64,000 nucleotides of DNA, taken from assembly GCF_007997305.1 (NCBI RefSeq), contig NZ_VORZ01000001.1, positions 930,001-994,000 of the forward strand. The letters run 5' to 3'. The notes below the pieces were generated by a model. It saw only the letters and a program-made list of their open reading frames with translations. It was not told the origin of the DNA and made no database searches. Source of the stretch: Psychrobacter frigidicola (GTDB lineage: Bacteria > Pseudomonadota > Gammaproteobacteria > Pseudomonadales > Moraxellaceae). Positions 9,375-19,305 of this stretch are shown here, piece by piece. Both the position numbers and the translations under genes were made by a program. Within the stretch, counting starts at the first letter, position 1. Every line of letters starts with the position of its first letter.

Positions 9375-10236
9375 GTCTACGACGTCTACTAATACGAATA
9401 TCAATGACAGTTTACATGTTAATAAAATGATCTCGGCTGAATGCGGCCAATCGGACAACCAGTCTGCCCTTTTATCAGAGACGTATCCAGCGGCCTATTC
9501 TGAAAGCTATTTTGATACGTTATATAACGACAATACTGACCCATGGCAGTATCAGACCCGCTGGTACGAAAAACGAAAGCGCGATATGTGTTTAGCAGTG
9601 CTACCACAGGCTCAATATGGCAATGCCATTGAGTTGGGCTGCGGTAATGGGGTATTTAGTGAGTTACTTGCGCGTCGTTGTCACGCCTTACTAAGTGTAG
9701 ACGGTAATACTCAGGCAGTGCAACTTGCCAAACAACGTTTGAAGGGGTCTCCGCATGTGAGGGTTATACAAGGTATTATCCCTAACGCATTATTAAATTT
9801 AGAAGATACGCTCCTACATACCTATCCTTTAACAGATAAGCTGTTGGCTAACAAACCGCTTTCTAATAAGCCGCCTGCTAATAAACCACCCTTTGATTTA
9901 ATCGTTATTAGTGAAATTTTATACTATTTATCGCCAAATGATGTTGATAAGGTTATCACTTGGATTGGGCAAAACCTTGCCATAGATGGCACGTTACTAT
10001 GCTGTCATTGGCGCTATGCTATTGATGGCTTTGCGATGACGGGCGAAACGGTGCACCAACGATTGCAACAAGCGTTTAGCTTAGTAAACAGCACAAATAA
10101 TGAAAGAGCTCAGCAAGTGGCTTTTGACCATCCAGTAGCTTTTAATCATCAAAGTAAGATTGTAGATACCGATTTTCTATTAGACGTTTGGCAGAACTCG
10201 TCAAGTTCAGTTGCTATGCAAGAAAACCTAATATGA
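9358..10236 (+). CDS. class I SAM-dependent methyltransferase (NodS-like)
   Basis: 292 residues when started at ATG 9358, which overlaps the end of the deacetylase gene; the frame is open further upstream, but that part lies inside the deacetylase gene. The SAM-binding motif I is IELGCGNGVF near residue 91, followed by the acidic VDGN loop and the motif IV-like DLIVISEILYYL. The arrangement SESYFDTLYNDNTDPWQYQTRWYEKRKR before motif I is what I associate with NodS-type N-methyltransferases. An insertion made of repeated LANKPL-type units lies near residues 160-180. Together with PIG-L it could deacetylate and then N-methylate an amino sugar, as Nod-factor enzymes do (inference). Confidence 0.8.
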   Translation: MSHNPKSTTSTNTNINDSLHVNKMISAECGQSDNQSALLSETYPAAYSESYFDTLYNDNTDPWQYQTRWYEKRKRDMCLAVLPQAQYGNAIELGCGNGVFSELLARRCHALLSVDGNTQAVQLAKQRLKGSPHVRVIQGIIPNALLNLEDTLLHTYPLTDKLLANKPLSNKPPANKPPFDLIVISEILYYLSPNDVDKVITWIGQNLAIDGTLLCCHWRYAIDGFAMTGETVHQRLQQAFSLVNSTNNERAQQVAFDHPVAFNHQSKIVDTDFLLDVWQNSSSSVAMQENLI

Positions 10237-10282
10237 AAGTCGGTATGACTGTCAGCAAGAAAATGGATGATATAAAATCATA

Positions 10283-10963
10283 ATGAGAAATATAAAAATA
10301 GCTATTGTGATTCCCGCTCATAATGAGGCGATGACAATTATTAATTGCCTAGCATCGGTTCAAACAGCCATTGAGCAACTACCCTCAACCATTGCAGCAT
10401 ATCCGCTGGTGGTGCTTGATAGCTGTACAGATAACACCCTCGAACTGATCAAAACTGCAGGGGTTGATTATATATGCTGTGATTATCACTGTGTAGGGCG
10501 GGTGCGAGATATGGGCATTCGCCATGCTATCGCGCACGGAGCAAATTGGCTTGCCTGTACGGACGCTGACTCAGTGGTGACTACAGATTGGCTGGTGCAG
10601 CAAATCAACCATACTACGCAGCAGCCCACCGATATGATTTGCGGCGTGGTGAGCGTTGATAGCTGGACACATTTAACGCCACAAACACAGGAAGATTATA
10701 TCAAGCACTACCAGGATATGATGGGACATCACCATATTCATGGGGCAAATTTAAGTTTTAGCAGTGAGGCCTATCTTGCTGTTGGTGGCTTTGCCCCACT
10801 ACCTTGCCATGAAGATGTAGATTTGGTTAAGAAATTTGAGACACGAGGCTATGCTATCACTTGGAGTAATCGCGTCCGTGTGATTACCAGCAGCCGTTTA
10901 GAAGCTCGGGCAACAGAAGGTTTTGCAGCATTTTTAGCAAATTTAGAAAAAATAAATTTATAG
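10283..10963 (+). CDS. family 2 glycosyltransferase
   Basis: A 226-residue GT-A glycosyltransferase. It begins IAIVIPAHNEAMTI (nucleotide-binding strand), has the diphosphate/metal motif as TDADSVV near residue 93, and HEDVDLV further on, the acceptor/catalytic acidic region of GT2 enzymes. No membrane segment is obvious. It follows the methyltransferase by 46 bp on the same strand and is the last gene of the acyl-CoA dehydrogenase/PIG-L/methyltransferase group. Donor and acceptor are unknown. Confidence 0.85.
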   Translation: MRNIKIAIVIPAHNEAMTIINCLASVQTAIEQLPSTIAAYPLVVLDSCTDNTLELIKTAGVDYICCDYHCVGRVRDMGIRHAIAHGANWLACTDADSVVTTDWLVQQINHTTQQPTDMICGVVSVDSWTHLTPQTQEDYIKHYQDMMGHHHIHGANLSFSSEAYLAVGGFAPLPCHEDVDLVKKFETRGYAITWSNRVRVITSSRLEARATEGFAAFLANLEKINL

Positions 10964-11494
10964 TAACCATTTACAATACTCATTTAAGAACCCTAGGGAC
11001 TGTATAAGATGCAAAAATTAGGACTACTGATTGCTCCTTATTTATCAAAGTTGCGTTCTAGACTATGCATGAATCTGAAATCATATCTAGATATTGGCTA
11101 GAGTAGTCAACAGCGACTTAACATCTTAAGCAAGCGATAGAGTTGGCTACTCTAATACAGACGCGCACTAGCAAAGACAATACTGTTTACTTTATTAACA
11201 TGGTCATATAAACACTAAATTTCTGGATAAAACAGTAGTGACTAGATTGTAATAAGAGCTAAAAAAGTCACTAACACTATATTATGTAGCGTCAGTAACC
11301 TTTTTTGTATTTAGCACTTTACTTAGGTAAAGTTATTAACACTGGGGTCTTTAAGCATATGCTCATTAAATACCCGTGAATTTGATTAATATGCCCTTCA
11401 ATGTGCTATGATGCTGCTTTTTTAATATCTAACTACTTTCATTAAATAATAATTTTAATTGCTTACCGCACTTAGTTTAGGGTAAAAGTTCATC
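10964..11494. other. intergenic region ahead of the capsule locus
   Basis: About 530 bp without a convincing gene. I found no JUMPstart/ops element and no clear terminator. The last 120 bp carry a plausible promoter (11382-11412) for wza. Confidence 0.5.
11382..11412 (+). promoter_or_regulatory. possible sigma-70 promoter of wza
   Basis: TTGATT at 11382-11387 and TATGAT at 11407-11412 with a 19-bp spacer, about 80 bp upstream of the wza start. The spacer is longer than ideal, so confidence is modest. Confidence 0.35.
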
Positions 11495-12589
11495 ATGGTT
11501 TTTTCAAAAAATCAGCAATCACTGTACATTACTGTTGCTTTCACTTTTATAATCAGCAGCCTACTTTCTGGTTGTACTGCTACCATCAACTCTGGCCTTC
11601 ATTCTGGCCCATTGCCACCTAATGGCGAATTTACAGCCGATAATGGCATTCATTTTAATGTTCAACCACTGAGTTTAGCCACACTGCCTCCCAAGCAAGC
11701 CGCTGTTCGACCTAACAGTGACCTATCTCGCCTAATTAAATCGTCTCATCGAGTAGACTATCGCATTACTCAAGGTGACGTCCTAAGCATTATCTTAGTT
11801 GGCTACCCTGATATTTCATCTGCTGGTGAAACTGGTTATCCAGTAGATCAGCAGGGCTTTGTTCAGTTTCCACTGATAGGACGTATTAAAGCCAGTGGCA
11901 TCAGTGTGCCGCAATTTACCTCTAATCTGCGTGGACAGCTGCAACGTTATCTTAAATACTCAGACCCCCAAGTCAAAGTGGTTGATTACCGTGGCAACAA
12001 ATTTTTTATTGATGGTGAAGTGAGTAAGCCTGGCGAGTTCAGTATTGCAGATGCACCAGTTTCATTATATAGCGCACTCTCTATGGCAGGAGGAGCGACC
12101 CCAGCTGGCGACTCCAACAATATCGTATTTAACCGTAAAGGCATCAACTATAACGTAGGTCTACAATCATTAAGACAAATGGGCTCGTCAGCCAACCAAA
12201 TTTATCTGCAAGATGGCGACTCCATTCACGTAAACAGTCAAAGCCGCAATAGAATTTATGTTTTAGGTGAGTTTGGCAAAGTAGAGCCTGTCCTCATTCT
12301 CGAGCAAGGCATTAGTTTGGCACAGGTCCTAGGTGAGTCGAATGGTCTGAATTCTAATACCGCCAATGCTGCTAAAATATATGTGGTTCGAGATAATCCG
12401 GCAGCTCCATATACCAACATCTATTATATAGATATGCAAGCCATTACGAGCTTTGCACTTGCCAACCGTTTTGAGATGCAACCAAACGACATTGTTTATG
12501 TTGATCCAACGGGCTTAACACGTTGGAATCGTATCATCAGCTCATTATTACCCTCTTCATCGGCAATTAATTCTATTTCACGTCTTTAG
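11495..12589 (+). CDS. wza: outer-membrane polysaccharide export lipoprotein Wza
   Basis: 364 residues. The N-terminus is a lipoprotein signal with lipobox LLSGC (Cys27). The polysaccharide export (Poly_export) domain begins with the DYRITQGDVLSIILVGYPDI segment near residue 90, followed by SLBB-type repeats (FFIDGEVSKPGEF and RIYVLGEFGKVEP). This is the plan of Wza, the octameric outer-membrane channel for capsule or exopolysaccharide. It leads the operon wza-wzb-wzc with 15-bp and 13-bp gaps. Confidence 0.93.
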   Translation: MVFSKNQQSLYITVAFTFIISSLLSGCTATINSGLHSGPLPPNGEFTADNGIHFNVQPLSLATLPPKQAAVRPNSDLSRLIKSSHRVDYRITQGDVLSIILVGYPDISSAGETGYPVDQQGFVQFPLIGRIKASGISVPQFTSNLRGQLQRYLKYSDPQVKVVDYRGNKFFIDGEVSKPGEFSIADAPVSLYSALSMAGGATPAGDSNNIVFNRKGINYNVGLQSLRQMGSSANQIYLQDGDSIHVNSQSRNRIYVLGEFGKVEPVLILEQGISLAQVLGESNGLNSNTANAAKIYVVRDNPAAPYTNIYYIDMQAITSFALANRFEMQPNDIVYVDPTGLTRWNRIISSLLPSSSAINSISRL

Positions 12590-12604
12590 ATAGTAGTAGG
12601 TATC

Positions 12605-13045
12605 ATGAGTTTTAATAATATCTTAGTGGTCTGCGTGGGCAACATATGCCGCAGCCCGATAGCTGCCGCTCTTTTGATGCATCACTATCCTGAAAAACAT
12701 ATTGACTCTGCGGGTCTATCGGCCGTGGTAGGTCACCCTGCTGATAGCAAAGCGATGGCAGTCATGTCGGCAAGCCACTCAATAGACGATATGTATATGA
12801 GCGACCATATTGCCAAACAGATCAACGAGCAGCTGGTAGGAAAAGCAGACCTGATTTTGACCATGTCAACCAGCCAAAGCAAGTGGATTGAAGAGCAGTG
12901 GCCGCATTGCCGTGGCAAAATCTTTAGAATCGGACATTGGATTGACAAAGATGTTGCCGATCCTTATGGTCATAGTGAAACAGCATTTGAGACTGCCAAA
13001 CAAGATATCGTTGACAGTTTGGATCAATGGTTTAATAAAATTTAA
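12605..13045 (+). CDS. wzb: low-molecular-weight protein-tyrosine phosphatase Wzb
   Basis: 146 residues. The catalytic P-loop CVGNICRS (Cys10-X5-Arg16) and the general-acid loop DPYG (near residue 119) are those of the LMW-PTP family. It dephosphorylates the tyrosine cluster of Wzc encoded immediately downstream, which is required for polymer assembly cycles. It sits between wza and wzc as in group 1 capsule and colanic acid loci. Confidence 0.94.
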   Translation: MSFNNILVVCVGNICRSPIAAALLMHHYPEKHIDSAGLSAVVGHPADSKAMAVMSASHSIDDMYMSDHIAKQINEQLVGKADLILTMSTSQSKWIEEQWPHCRGKIFRIGHWIDKDVADPYGHSETAFETAKQDIVDSLDQWFNKI

Positions 13046-13058
13046 GTAGTGACTATTT

Positions 13059-15302
13059 ATGAATACAAATTCAAATAATTTATCAAAGTCTGCTTCTGAA
13101 AAAGATAATAACGATATAAACCTATTATCTTTATTGTCAGTGTTATTACGCGGCTGGAAAGTTGTGGTCTTTCTTACACTACTGGGTTGGCTCATCGGAG
13201 TGCTCTATAGCAGATATGAGACCCCTATCTTTAAGTCAGATGCCCTAATACAGGTTGACAAGTCGTCACAGGGGATTTCGGCATTGGGCTCGAATATCTC
13301 AGAGTTGGTGTCACCTGATGTCGGTCCAGCTCAGACAGAAGTACGGTTAATACAGTCGCGTATGATATTAAAACCAGTAGTTGACCTATTGCATTTAAGT
13401 GTCCGACTTAACGATCCTACAGTCAACTCTTGGGATAGAATAAAAAACAATCGCACGGATACCCAGTTCAACACGCCTGAAGGGGTATCGCTAAAGACGG
13501 AAAACGGACAGGTAGAAGTCAGTCAATTTAACGTCTCACAAGACTATCTCAATCGTCCTTTTACCTTAGTAAGATCTGATACAGGATTCGTACTCAGTAA
13601 TGGCTTTGATGACTTCAAAGGACAACTGAATCAGCCTCATCTCTTTAAAGGCACAGACGGTGTCATCCAAATTACCGTCACCGATTTACCCGCTGGCGCT
13701 CATCCTATTAATATTAGTAAGCAGTCTCTACAAGATACAACAGACAGCATAAACAGCGCTTTAACGGTGACGGAACTCGATAGCTCAACAGGTATTCTTC
13801 AGCTATCGCTAACTGGTGCAAACCAACAGCAAATAACCTCAATATTAAAGCAGATTATTATATCTTATGTCGATCAGAACCAGTCACGTGGCTCTGAGGA
13901 AACCACAACAACCCTTAAGTTTATGGAAACGCAGATACCTCTGCTTAAACAAAAGCTTGAGGACTCTGAAGCTGTATTCAATGAGTTTCGCAAAAATTCA
14001 GGCTCAATCGATATTAATCAAGAAGCTGGATTGCTAGTAGGAAAAATCGATGGAATTGATAACCAACTTAACGAGTTAAAACTCAAAAAAGCCGATCTGA
14101 CGACGTATTATACAGAAGATCACCCACTAGTCGTGCAAATTAATGATCAACTCAAAGTTTTAAATGCAAAACAACGAGAAGTAGAAGGTAAGATTACAGA
14201 TTTACCTGAGATACAAAAAGAGTTTTTAAAACTATCAGAAGATATGGGTATCAATAGAGAAATTTATCTTACGATGCTCAAAAACTATGAGCAATTAAAA
14301 ATCGTCAAAGCCGGCCAAATTGGTAACGCGCGTATTGTTGACCTTCCTATCAGTACCTATCGAACTATTGCACCGAAAAAGCAGCAGCTCATAATGCTAG
14401 CAACTTTATCAGGGCTACTGCTAGGAATATTGTTAGTATTCCTTAGAAGCTTACTTAACAACACGGTCAAAGATCCTAATCGTTTAGAAACAAAAACTGG
14501 TGTGCCTGTCATTGCAACAATTCCGCGCTCACTCTCACTGACACGCTTAGGTAAAAATAAAAACACACCAAATCGCTTATTGGCTTATGTTGATCATAAT
14601 AGTCTGAGCTATGAGGCTATCAAAAGCTTAAGAACGCATCTGATGTTAGATATACCAGGTGAAGAGAAATCTGGTCAGCGTGCTAATGTCATCCTTATTA
14701 CAGGTGAAAGTATAGGCGTTGGTAAATCATTTATCTCTGCTAATTTAACAGAGGTATTCGGGCAACTGAATAAAAAAGTCTTAATTATAGATGCCGATAT
14801 GCGCATGGGTGAGCTGCATAAGGTGTTTAATATAGAGCAGAATGTTGGGTTAGCAGACTACTTATCACAGGACGATGCACTATTACAGAACAATGAACGC
14901 CCGCAAACTGATAATTCGCTAACTAACTTTATTCATCCTACTGCTATGAATAATATTGACTTTATGCCCAGAGGTCAGCAGCCACACAATCCAACCTCAC
15001 TGCTGGCCAGTGATAGACTTGGTGAGCTGATGTCAGAGGTAAATGCTTATTACGATTATATTGTTATAGACTCTCCTCCGATACTGGCCGCATCAGACGC
15101 CGTAATCTTGTCACGATATACTGATAAAGTACTATTAGTAACTCGATACAATAGCTCGATGGAAGGACAGTTGGTCTATGCTATCAAGCAATTGACTAAA
15201 GCACACGTGCAAGTAGATGGTATCGTCCTTAATGACGTGCAGCAAGACCTTATGAATAAATACAGTTATCATTATAATTATGCTTATGGTGATAACAAAT
15301 AA
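13059..15302 (+). CDS. wzc: polysaccharide co-polymerase and BY-kinase Wzc
   Basis: 747 residues. The N-terminal Wzz domain has a membrane segment near residues 30-50 and a long periplasmic part with coiled-coil stretches (residues 285-400), closed by a second membrane segment near 445-465. The cytoplasmic BY-kinase domain has Walker A GVGKS (near 550), Walker A' LIIDADMR (near 573) and Walker B IVIDSPP (near 668). The C-terminus ends in a tyrosine cluster (KYSYHYNYAYGDNK, five Tyr), the autophosphorylation site. It controls polymer length and couples the Wzy pathway to Wza. Confidence 0.94.
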   Translation: MNTNSNNLSKSASEKDNNDINLLSLLSVLLRGWKVVVFLTLLGWLIGVLYSRYETPIFKSDALIQVDKSSQGISALGSNISELVSPDVGPAQTEVRLIQSRMILKPVVDLLHLSVRLNDPTVNSWDRIKNNRTDTQFNTPEGVSLKTENGQVEVSQFNVSQDYLNRPFTLVRSDTGFVLSNGFDDFKGQLNQPHLFKGTDGVIQITVTDLPAGAHPINISKQSLQDTTDSINSALTVTELDSSTGILQLSLTGANQQQITSILKQIIISYVDQNQSRGSEETTTTLKFMETQIPLLKQKLEDSEAVFNEFRKNSGSIDINQEAGLLVGKIDGIDNQLNELKLKKADLTTYYTEDHPLVVQINDQLKVLNAKQREVEGKITDLPEIQKEFLKLSEDMGINREIYLTMLKNYEQLKIVKAGQIGNARIVDLPISTYRTIAPKKQQLIMLATLSGLLLGILLVFLRSLLNNTVKDPNRLETKTGVPVIATIPRSLSLTRLGKNKNTPNRLLAYVDHNSLSYEAIKSLRTHLMLDIPGEEKSGQRANVILITGESIGVGKSFISANLTEVFGQLNKKVLIIDADMRMGELHKVFNIEQNVGLADYLSQDDALLQNNERPQTDNSLTNFIHPTAMNNIDFMPRGQQPHNPTSLLASDRLGELMSEVNAYYDYIVIDSPPILAASDAVILSRYTDKVLLVTRYNSSMEGQLVYAIKQLTKAHVQVDGIVLNDVQQDLMNKYSYHYNYAYGDNK

Positions 15303-15371
15303 CCATTGCATACATTACAAGAAAGCTTAAGTGCAAATTATGTTAACGATAAATAAGATCCTGTTTATTAA

Positions 15372-15509
15372 GATTTCCGTGCAGGATATGTTCGCTATGA
15401 CCATGTGTATATAAGAAAAATTCAAACTCGATTAGGGTATGATCCTCAGTTTGATACTATCCAAGGCATTGAGAAAGCAATAACATGGTATGTACAGTTT
15501 TTAGATTGA
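15372..15509 (+). pseudogene. C-terminal remnant of a nucleotide-sugar epimerase
   Basis: The frame ending at TGA 15507-15509 reads back as a short protein tail containing LGYDPQFDTIQGIEKAITWY, then VQFLD. This looks like the last 30-45 residues of NAD-dependent SDR epimerases (typical form: LGW.P...EGI...V.WY). A TAA at 15369 closes the frame upstream and no start is present. It lies between wzc and the ABC exporter, so an epimerase gene (for example for UDP-uronic acid) was probably lost from the locus. Confidence 0.55.
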
Positions 15510-15528
15510 TCTTTATAATGGAATTTAT

Positions 15529-17328
15529 ATGTTTAATGTGATTAGACAGCTTTTCTCATTGCTTTCAGCTCGGCAAGTAAGACAGTTTTATATCTTACAG
15601 GTTCTTGTTGTTGTTATGGCTTTTACTGAGTTGTTAGGTATTGCATCTATAGCGCCTTTTATGGCCTTGGTCGGTGATATTTCTATACTTGAAAAAAGCA
15701 ATGTTTTTGCCGAGCTGTACCAAATGTCTGGTTTAACAAATCCTATGGATTTTGTGTTTTATACCGGATTACTGGTTCTTATTGCTCTATCGATTTCTAC
15801 TATAGTTTCTATGTTTACGATTTGGAAACTGTCACTTTATGGGGCGAGTGTCGGTATTGAAATTGCTGACCGTCTTTATGCTTATTATATGCAAGAAAGC
15901 TGGCAGTTTCATGCAAGTGGCAGTAGCGCCCAATTGACCAAGCAGGTATCTACAGAAGCAGTGCGGATAACAAATGGAATAGTCCAGCCACTGATGCAGA
16001 TGAATGCAAAAGTAGTTTTAGCTGTTCTTATATCTGTCAGTATTTTAATTTATAACCCTGTTATAGCGATAGTCGGTTTACTAATATTTGCTCTCGCCTA
16101 TTCCTTACTTTATAAGCTTGTTCGTAAGAAGTTAGTTTATAATGGCCAAAAGCTATCACAAGTTTCTACTGATCGCTTTAGATTAATGAATGAAGGGTTT
16201 GGTGGTATTAAAGACGTCTTACTTCTTGATCGCAGCCATGATTTTATTAAGCGTTTTGAAGAAAGCGGTAGGGTTTATGCGCGTGCTCTAGGATTAAATG
16301 CAGGGATTGGCCAAGTACCTCGCTATTTTATGGAGCTGATAGCGTTTGGTAGCATGATTGGACTAGTATTGCTACTAATCAAGCTACATGAAGGTAATCT
16401 AGGAGCAGTGCTACCAATTTTAGCCGTTTACGCTCTAGCAGCATTTAAGTTACTCCCCGCTTTACAGCAAATCTATTCTAGCTTAGCTCAAATGAAAGGA
16501 AGTTTAGCTGCGTTTGAAGCAGTCAAAGGAGATTTAGAACAGTCACTTAATCTGGAAAAATATATTAATAAAGAAGCTATGCCAGTACACATGGAGTTAA
16601 AGGAAAAAATTACTTTAAATAATATTAAGTTTAATTATCCTGGCAAATCAAGATCTGCTGTGAATGACGTTACTATGATTATTCCTGCTAATAGTGTGGT
16701 CGGCTTGGTTGGGTCATCCGGTTCTGGAAAATCGACCTTGATTGACATATTGCTAGGTTTACTAACACCGCAAAGCGGTCATTTATATATGGATGATATT
16801 TGCATCACTCCTGAAAACAAACGCGCTTGGCAAAATGTATTAGGCTTTGTCCCGCAAAGTATTTTCTTAAGTGAAGGTTCAATCGCTGAAAATATTGCTT
16901 TTGGATTACCTGTCGCAGATATCGATTTCAAACAAGTCAATAAAGCCCTAGAACTTGCTAGCTTAACTGAACTAGTGACACAGCTTCCTGATGGCATTAA
17001 TACAAAAGTAGGTGAACGCGGTGTACAGCTGTCTGGGGGCCAACGTCAACGTATTGGTATAGCCCGAGCACTTTATCATGAAGCTGATGTTTTAGTATTT
17101 GATGAAGCCACTAGCGCCTTAGATGGTATTACAGAAAAAGTAATTATGGATGCCATACATAATTTTAGTGGTCAAAAAACTATAATTATGATCGCCCATC
17201 GTCTAAAAACCGTACAGAAATGTGACATTATTTATTTAATGGATCAAGGCAAAATAGTTGATCAAGGCTCTTACCAAGATCTGGTAGAAAAAAACTCCCA
17301 GTTCAAAGAAATGGCAAAACATGCTTAA
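15529..17328 (+). CDS. ABC exporter, fused permease and ATPase (PglK/MsbA type)
   Basis: 599 residues. Residues 1-330 contain six predicted membrane helices (for example FYILQVLVVVMAFTELLGIA and IAIVGLLIFALAYSLLY). The ATPase domain has Walker A GSSGSGKST (near 396), the signature LSGGQRQRIG (near 501), Walker B VLVFDEATSALD (near 522) and the switch IAHR (near 556). Within a polysaccharide locus it is most like lipid-linked oligosaccharide flippases such as PglK. Because the only wzx here is a remnant (21259-21520), this exporter may carry the repeat unit across the inner membrane (inference). Confidence 0.85.
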   Translation: MFNVIRQLFSLLSARQVRQFYILQVLVVVMAFTELLGIASIAPFMALVGDISILEKSNVFAELYQMSGLTNPMDFVFYTGLLVLIALSISTIVSMFTIWKLSLYGASVGIEIADRLYAYYMQESWQFHASGSSAQLTKQVSTEAVRITNGIVQPLMQMNAKVVLAVLISVSILIYNPVIAIVGLLIFALAYSLLYKLVRKKLVYNGQKLSQVSTDRFRLMNEGFGGIKDVLLLDRSHDFIKRFEESGRVYARALGLNAGIGQVPRYFMELIAFGSMIGLVLLLIKLHEGNLGAVLPILAVYALAAFKLLPALQQIYSSLAQMKGSLAAFEAVKGDLEQSLNLEKYINKEAMPVHMELKEKITLNNIKFNYPGKSRSAVNDVTMIIPANSVVGLVGSSGSGKSTLIDILLGLLTPQSGHLYMDDICITPENKRAWQNVLGFVPQSIFLSEGSIAENIAFGLPVADIDFKQVNKALELASLTELVTQLPDGINTKVGERGVQLSGGQRQRIGIARALYHEADVLVFDEATSALDGITEKVIMDAIHNFSGQKTIIMIAHRLKTVQKCDIIYLMDQGKIVDQGSYQDLVEKNSQFKEMAKHA

Positions 17329-17350
17329 TAAATGCTCCATAGGAATTTAA

Positions 17351-18424
17351 ATGAAAATATTGATTACAGGTGGTGCAGGTTTCATTGGTTCTGCTGTTAT
17401 ACGTCATATAATGAACAACACCCAAGATAGTGTGGTCAATCTAGATAAGCTAACCTATGCGGGAAATCTTGAGTCGCTTATTAGTGTAAGTGACAGTCAG
17501 CGTTATACTTTTGAGCAAGTGGATATCTGCAATGCAGATGAACTTAAGCGCGTATTTACAGAGCACCAGCCCGACGCCGTGATGCACCTTGCTGCAGAAT
17601 CCCATGTCGACCGCTCTATTGATGGTCCAGCTGAATTTATTCAGACCAACATCGTTGGTACCTATACCCTATTAGAAGCTGCCCGTACTTATTGGAATGG
17701 GCTAGATACTGAACGTCAACAAGCTTTTCGCTTTCACCATATTAGTACTGATGAAGTTTATGGGGATTTGCCACACCCCAATGATCAAGAAGATGCAGAT
17801 AAGCATTTATTTACAGAAACTACTGCCTATCAACCCAGTAGCCCTTATTCGGCTAGTAAGGCCAGTTCAGATCATTTAGTCAGGGCTTGGCAACGTACTT
17901 ATGGCTTTCCAACACTTATTACCAACTGCTCTAACAATTACGGCCCTTATCACTTTCCAGAAAAACTTGTTCCACTGGTTATTTTAAATGCTTTGGAAGG
18001 TAAGCCATTACCTATTTATGGTAAAGGAGATCAAATTCGTGACTGGTTATATGTAGACGATCATGCTCAAGCATTATATGAAGTGGTTACCAAAGGTAAA
18101 ATAGGCGAAACCTATAATATCGGCGGTCATAACGAAAAGAAAAACCTTGAAGTGGTACAAATAATTTGCAAAATTCTTGATGAACTGGTGCCATCTAGCA
18201 GCATTTATGAGTCATTAATTACATATGTGACAGACCGCCCTGGCCACGACCGTCGTTATGCTATCGATGCTAGTAAAATAGAAAAAGAATTAGGCTGGAG
18301 TCCTCAAGAAACATTTGAGTCTGGTATACGTAAGACTGTGCAATGGTATTTAGATAATCAGAAATGGTGTCAGAACGTACAAGATGGCAGTTATCAGCGT
18401 GAACGTTTAGGAGTAAAAGTATGA
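17351..18424 (+). CDS. rmlB: dTDP-glucose 4,6-dehydratase
   Basis: 357 residues, extended SDR. NAD-binding [10 protein letters not shown] starts at residue 7; the active-site STDEVYGD segment is near 132-139 and the catalytic YSASK near 166-170. The order and length match RmlB (RfbB), which converts dTDP-glucose to dTDP-4-keto-6-deoxyglucose. Its stop overlaps the rmlA start by ATGA. First of five coupled genes for a dTDP-3-amino-3,6-dideoxyhexose. Confidence 0.96.
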   Translation: MKILITGGAGFIGSAVIRHIMNNTQDSVVNLDKLTYAGNLESLISVSDSQRYTFEQVDICNADELKRVFTEHQPDAVMHLAAESHVDRSIDGPAEFIQTNIVGTYTLLEAARTYWNGLDTERQQAFRFHHISTDEVYGDLPHPNDQEDADKHLFTETTAYQPSSPYSASKASSDHLVRAWQRTYGFPTLITNCSNNYGPYHFPEKLVPLVILNALEGKPLPIYGKGDQIRDWLYVDDHAQALYEVVTKGKIGETYNIGGHNEKKNLEVVQIICKILDELVPSSSIYESLITYVTDRPGHDRRYAIDASKIEKELGWSPQETFESGIRKTVQWYLDNQKWCQNVQDGSYQRERLGVKV

Positions 18425-19305
18425 GCAATAATATCAAAGGAATTGTCTTAGCGGGCGGATCAGGCACACGCTTGTACCCTATCACTAAAGGCGTATCAAA
18501 ACAGCTGCTGCCTATTTATGACAAGCCGATGATTTACTATCCTTTATCGGTGCTTATGCTAGCTGGTATCCGCGATATTTTATTGATTAGTACGCCAGAA
18601 GATATTAGTGGCTATGAACGTTTACTCGGTGATGGCAGTGAGTTTGGAATTAACCTCAGCTACGCCGTACAACCAAGTCCAGATGGCTTAGCTCAGGCAT
18701 TTACTATTGGTGAAACGTTTATTGGTGATAGCAATGTGTGCTTAGTGCTTGGTGATAATATTTTTTATGGTCACGGTTTTGGCACTATGCTACGTGAAGC
18801 GGCTGGTAAGCGAAGTGGTGCTTCTGTATTTGGCTATCAAGTCAAAGATCCAAAGCGCTTTGGTGTGGTTGAGTTTGATGAGCAGAAACGTGCCATTTCA
18901 TTAGAAGAAAAGCCGCAACAGCCTAAATCAAATTATGCCGTAACAGGATTATACTTTTATGACAACAGCGTTGTAGAAATAGCCAAACAGGTTCAACCAT
19001 CAGAACGTGGTGAGCTAGAAATTACCAGTATCAATCAAGCTTATTTAGAGCGTGGTGACTTGAATGTTGAATTATTAGGTCGCGGCTTTGCCTGGCTAGA
19101 TACTGGTACACACGAAAGCCTACTAGAGGCTGGTATGTTCGTCGAAACCATTGAGAAACGTCAAGGTTATAAAATTGCTTGTCTAGAAGAGATTGCCTAC
19201 AACAATGGCTGGCTATCCAAAGAGCAGTTGCTTCAGCAAGGTGAGTTATTTAGTAAGAATAGTTACGGTCAGTATTTACTAGCTTTGGCAGAAGAAGAAA
19301 TATGA
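18421..19305 (+). CDS. rmlA: glucose-1-phosphate thymidylyltransferase
   Basis: 294 residues, the usual RmlA length. The nucleotidyltransferase signature [19 protein letters not shown] begins at residue 10, followed by [15 protein letters not shown], and later [11 protein letters not shown] and the allosteric-family segment [16 protein letters not shown]. It makes dTDP-glucose for RmlB. ATGA overlaps join it to rmlB and fdtA. No rmlC or rmlD follows, so L-rhamnose is not the product of this set. Confidence 0.96.
   Translation: MSNNIKGIVLAGGSGTRLYPITKGVSKQLLPIYDKPMIYYPLSVLMLAGIRDILLISTPEDISGYERLLGDGSEFGINLSYAVQPSPDGLAQAFTIGETFIGDSNVCLVLGDNIFYGHGFGTMLREAAGKRSGASVFGYQVKDPKRFGVVEFDEQKRAISLEEKPQQPKSNYAVTGLYFYDNSVVEIAKQVQPSERGELEITSINQAYLERGDLNVELLGRGFAWLDTGTHESLLEAGMFVETIEKRQGYKIACLEEIAYNNGWLSKEQLLQQGELFSKNSYGQYLLALAEEEI

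Noticed and set aside
10964-11494. JUMPstart/ops antitermination element ahead of wza
   Set aside because: I searched by eye for GGCGGTAG-type sequence and found none.
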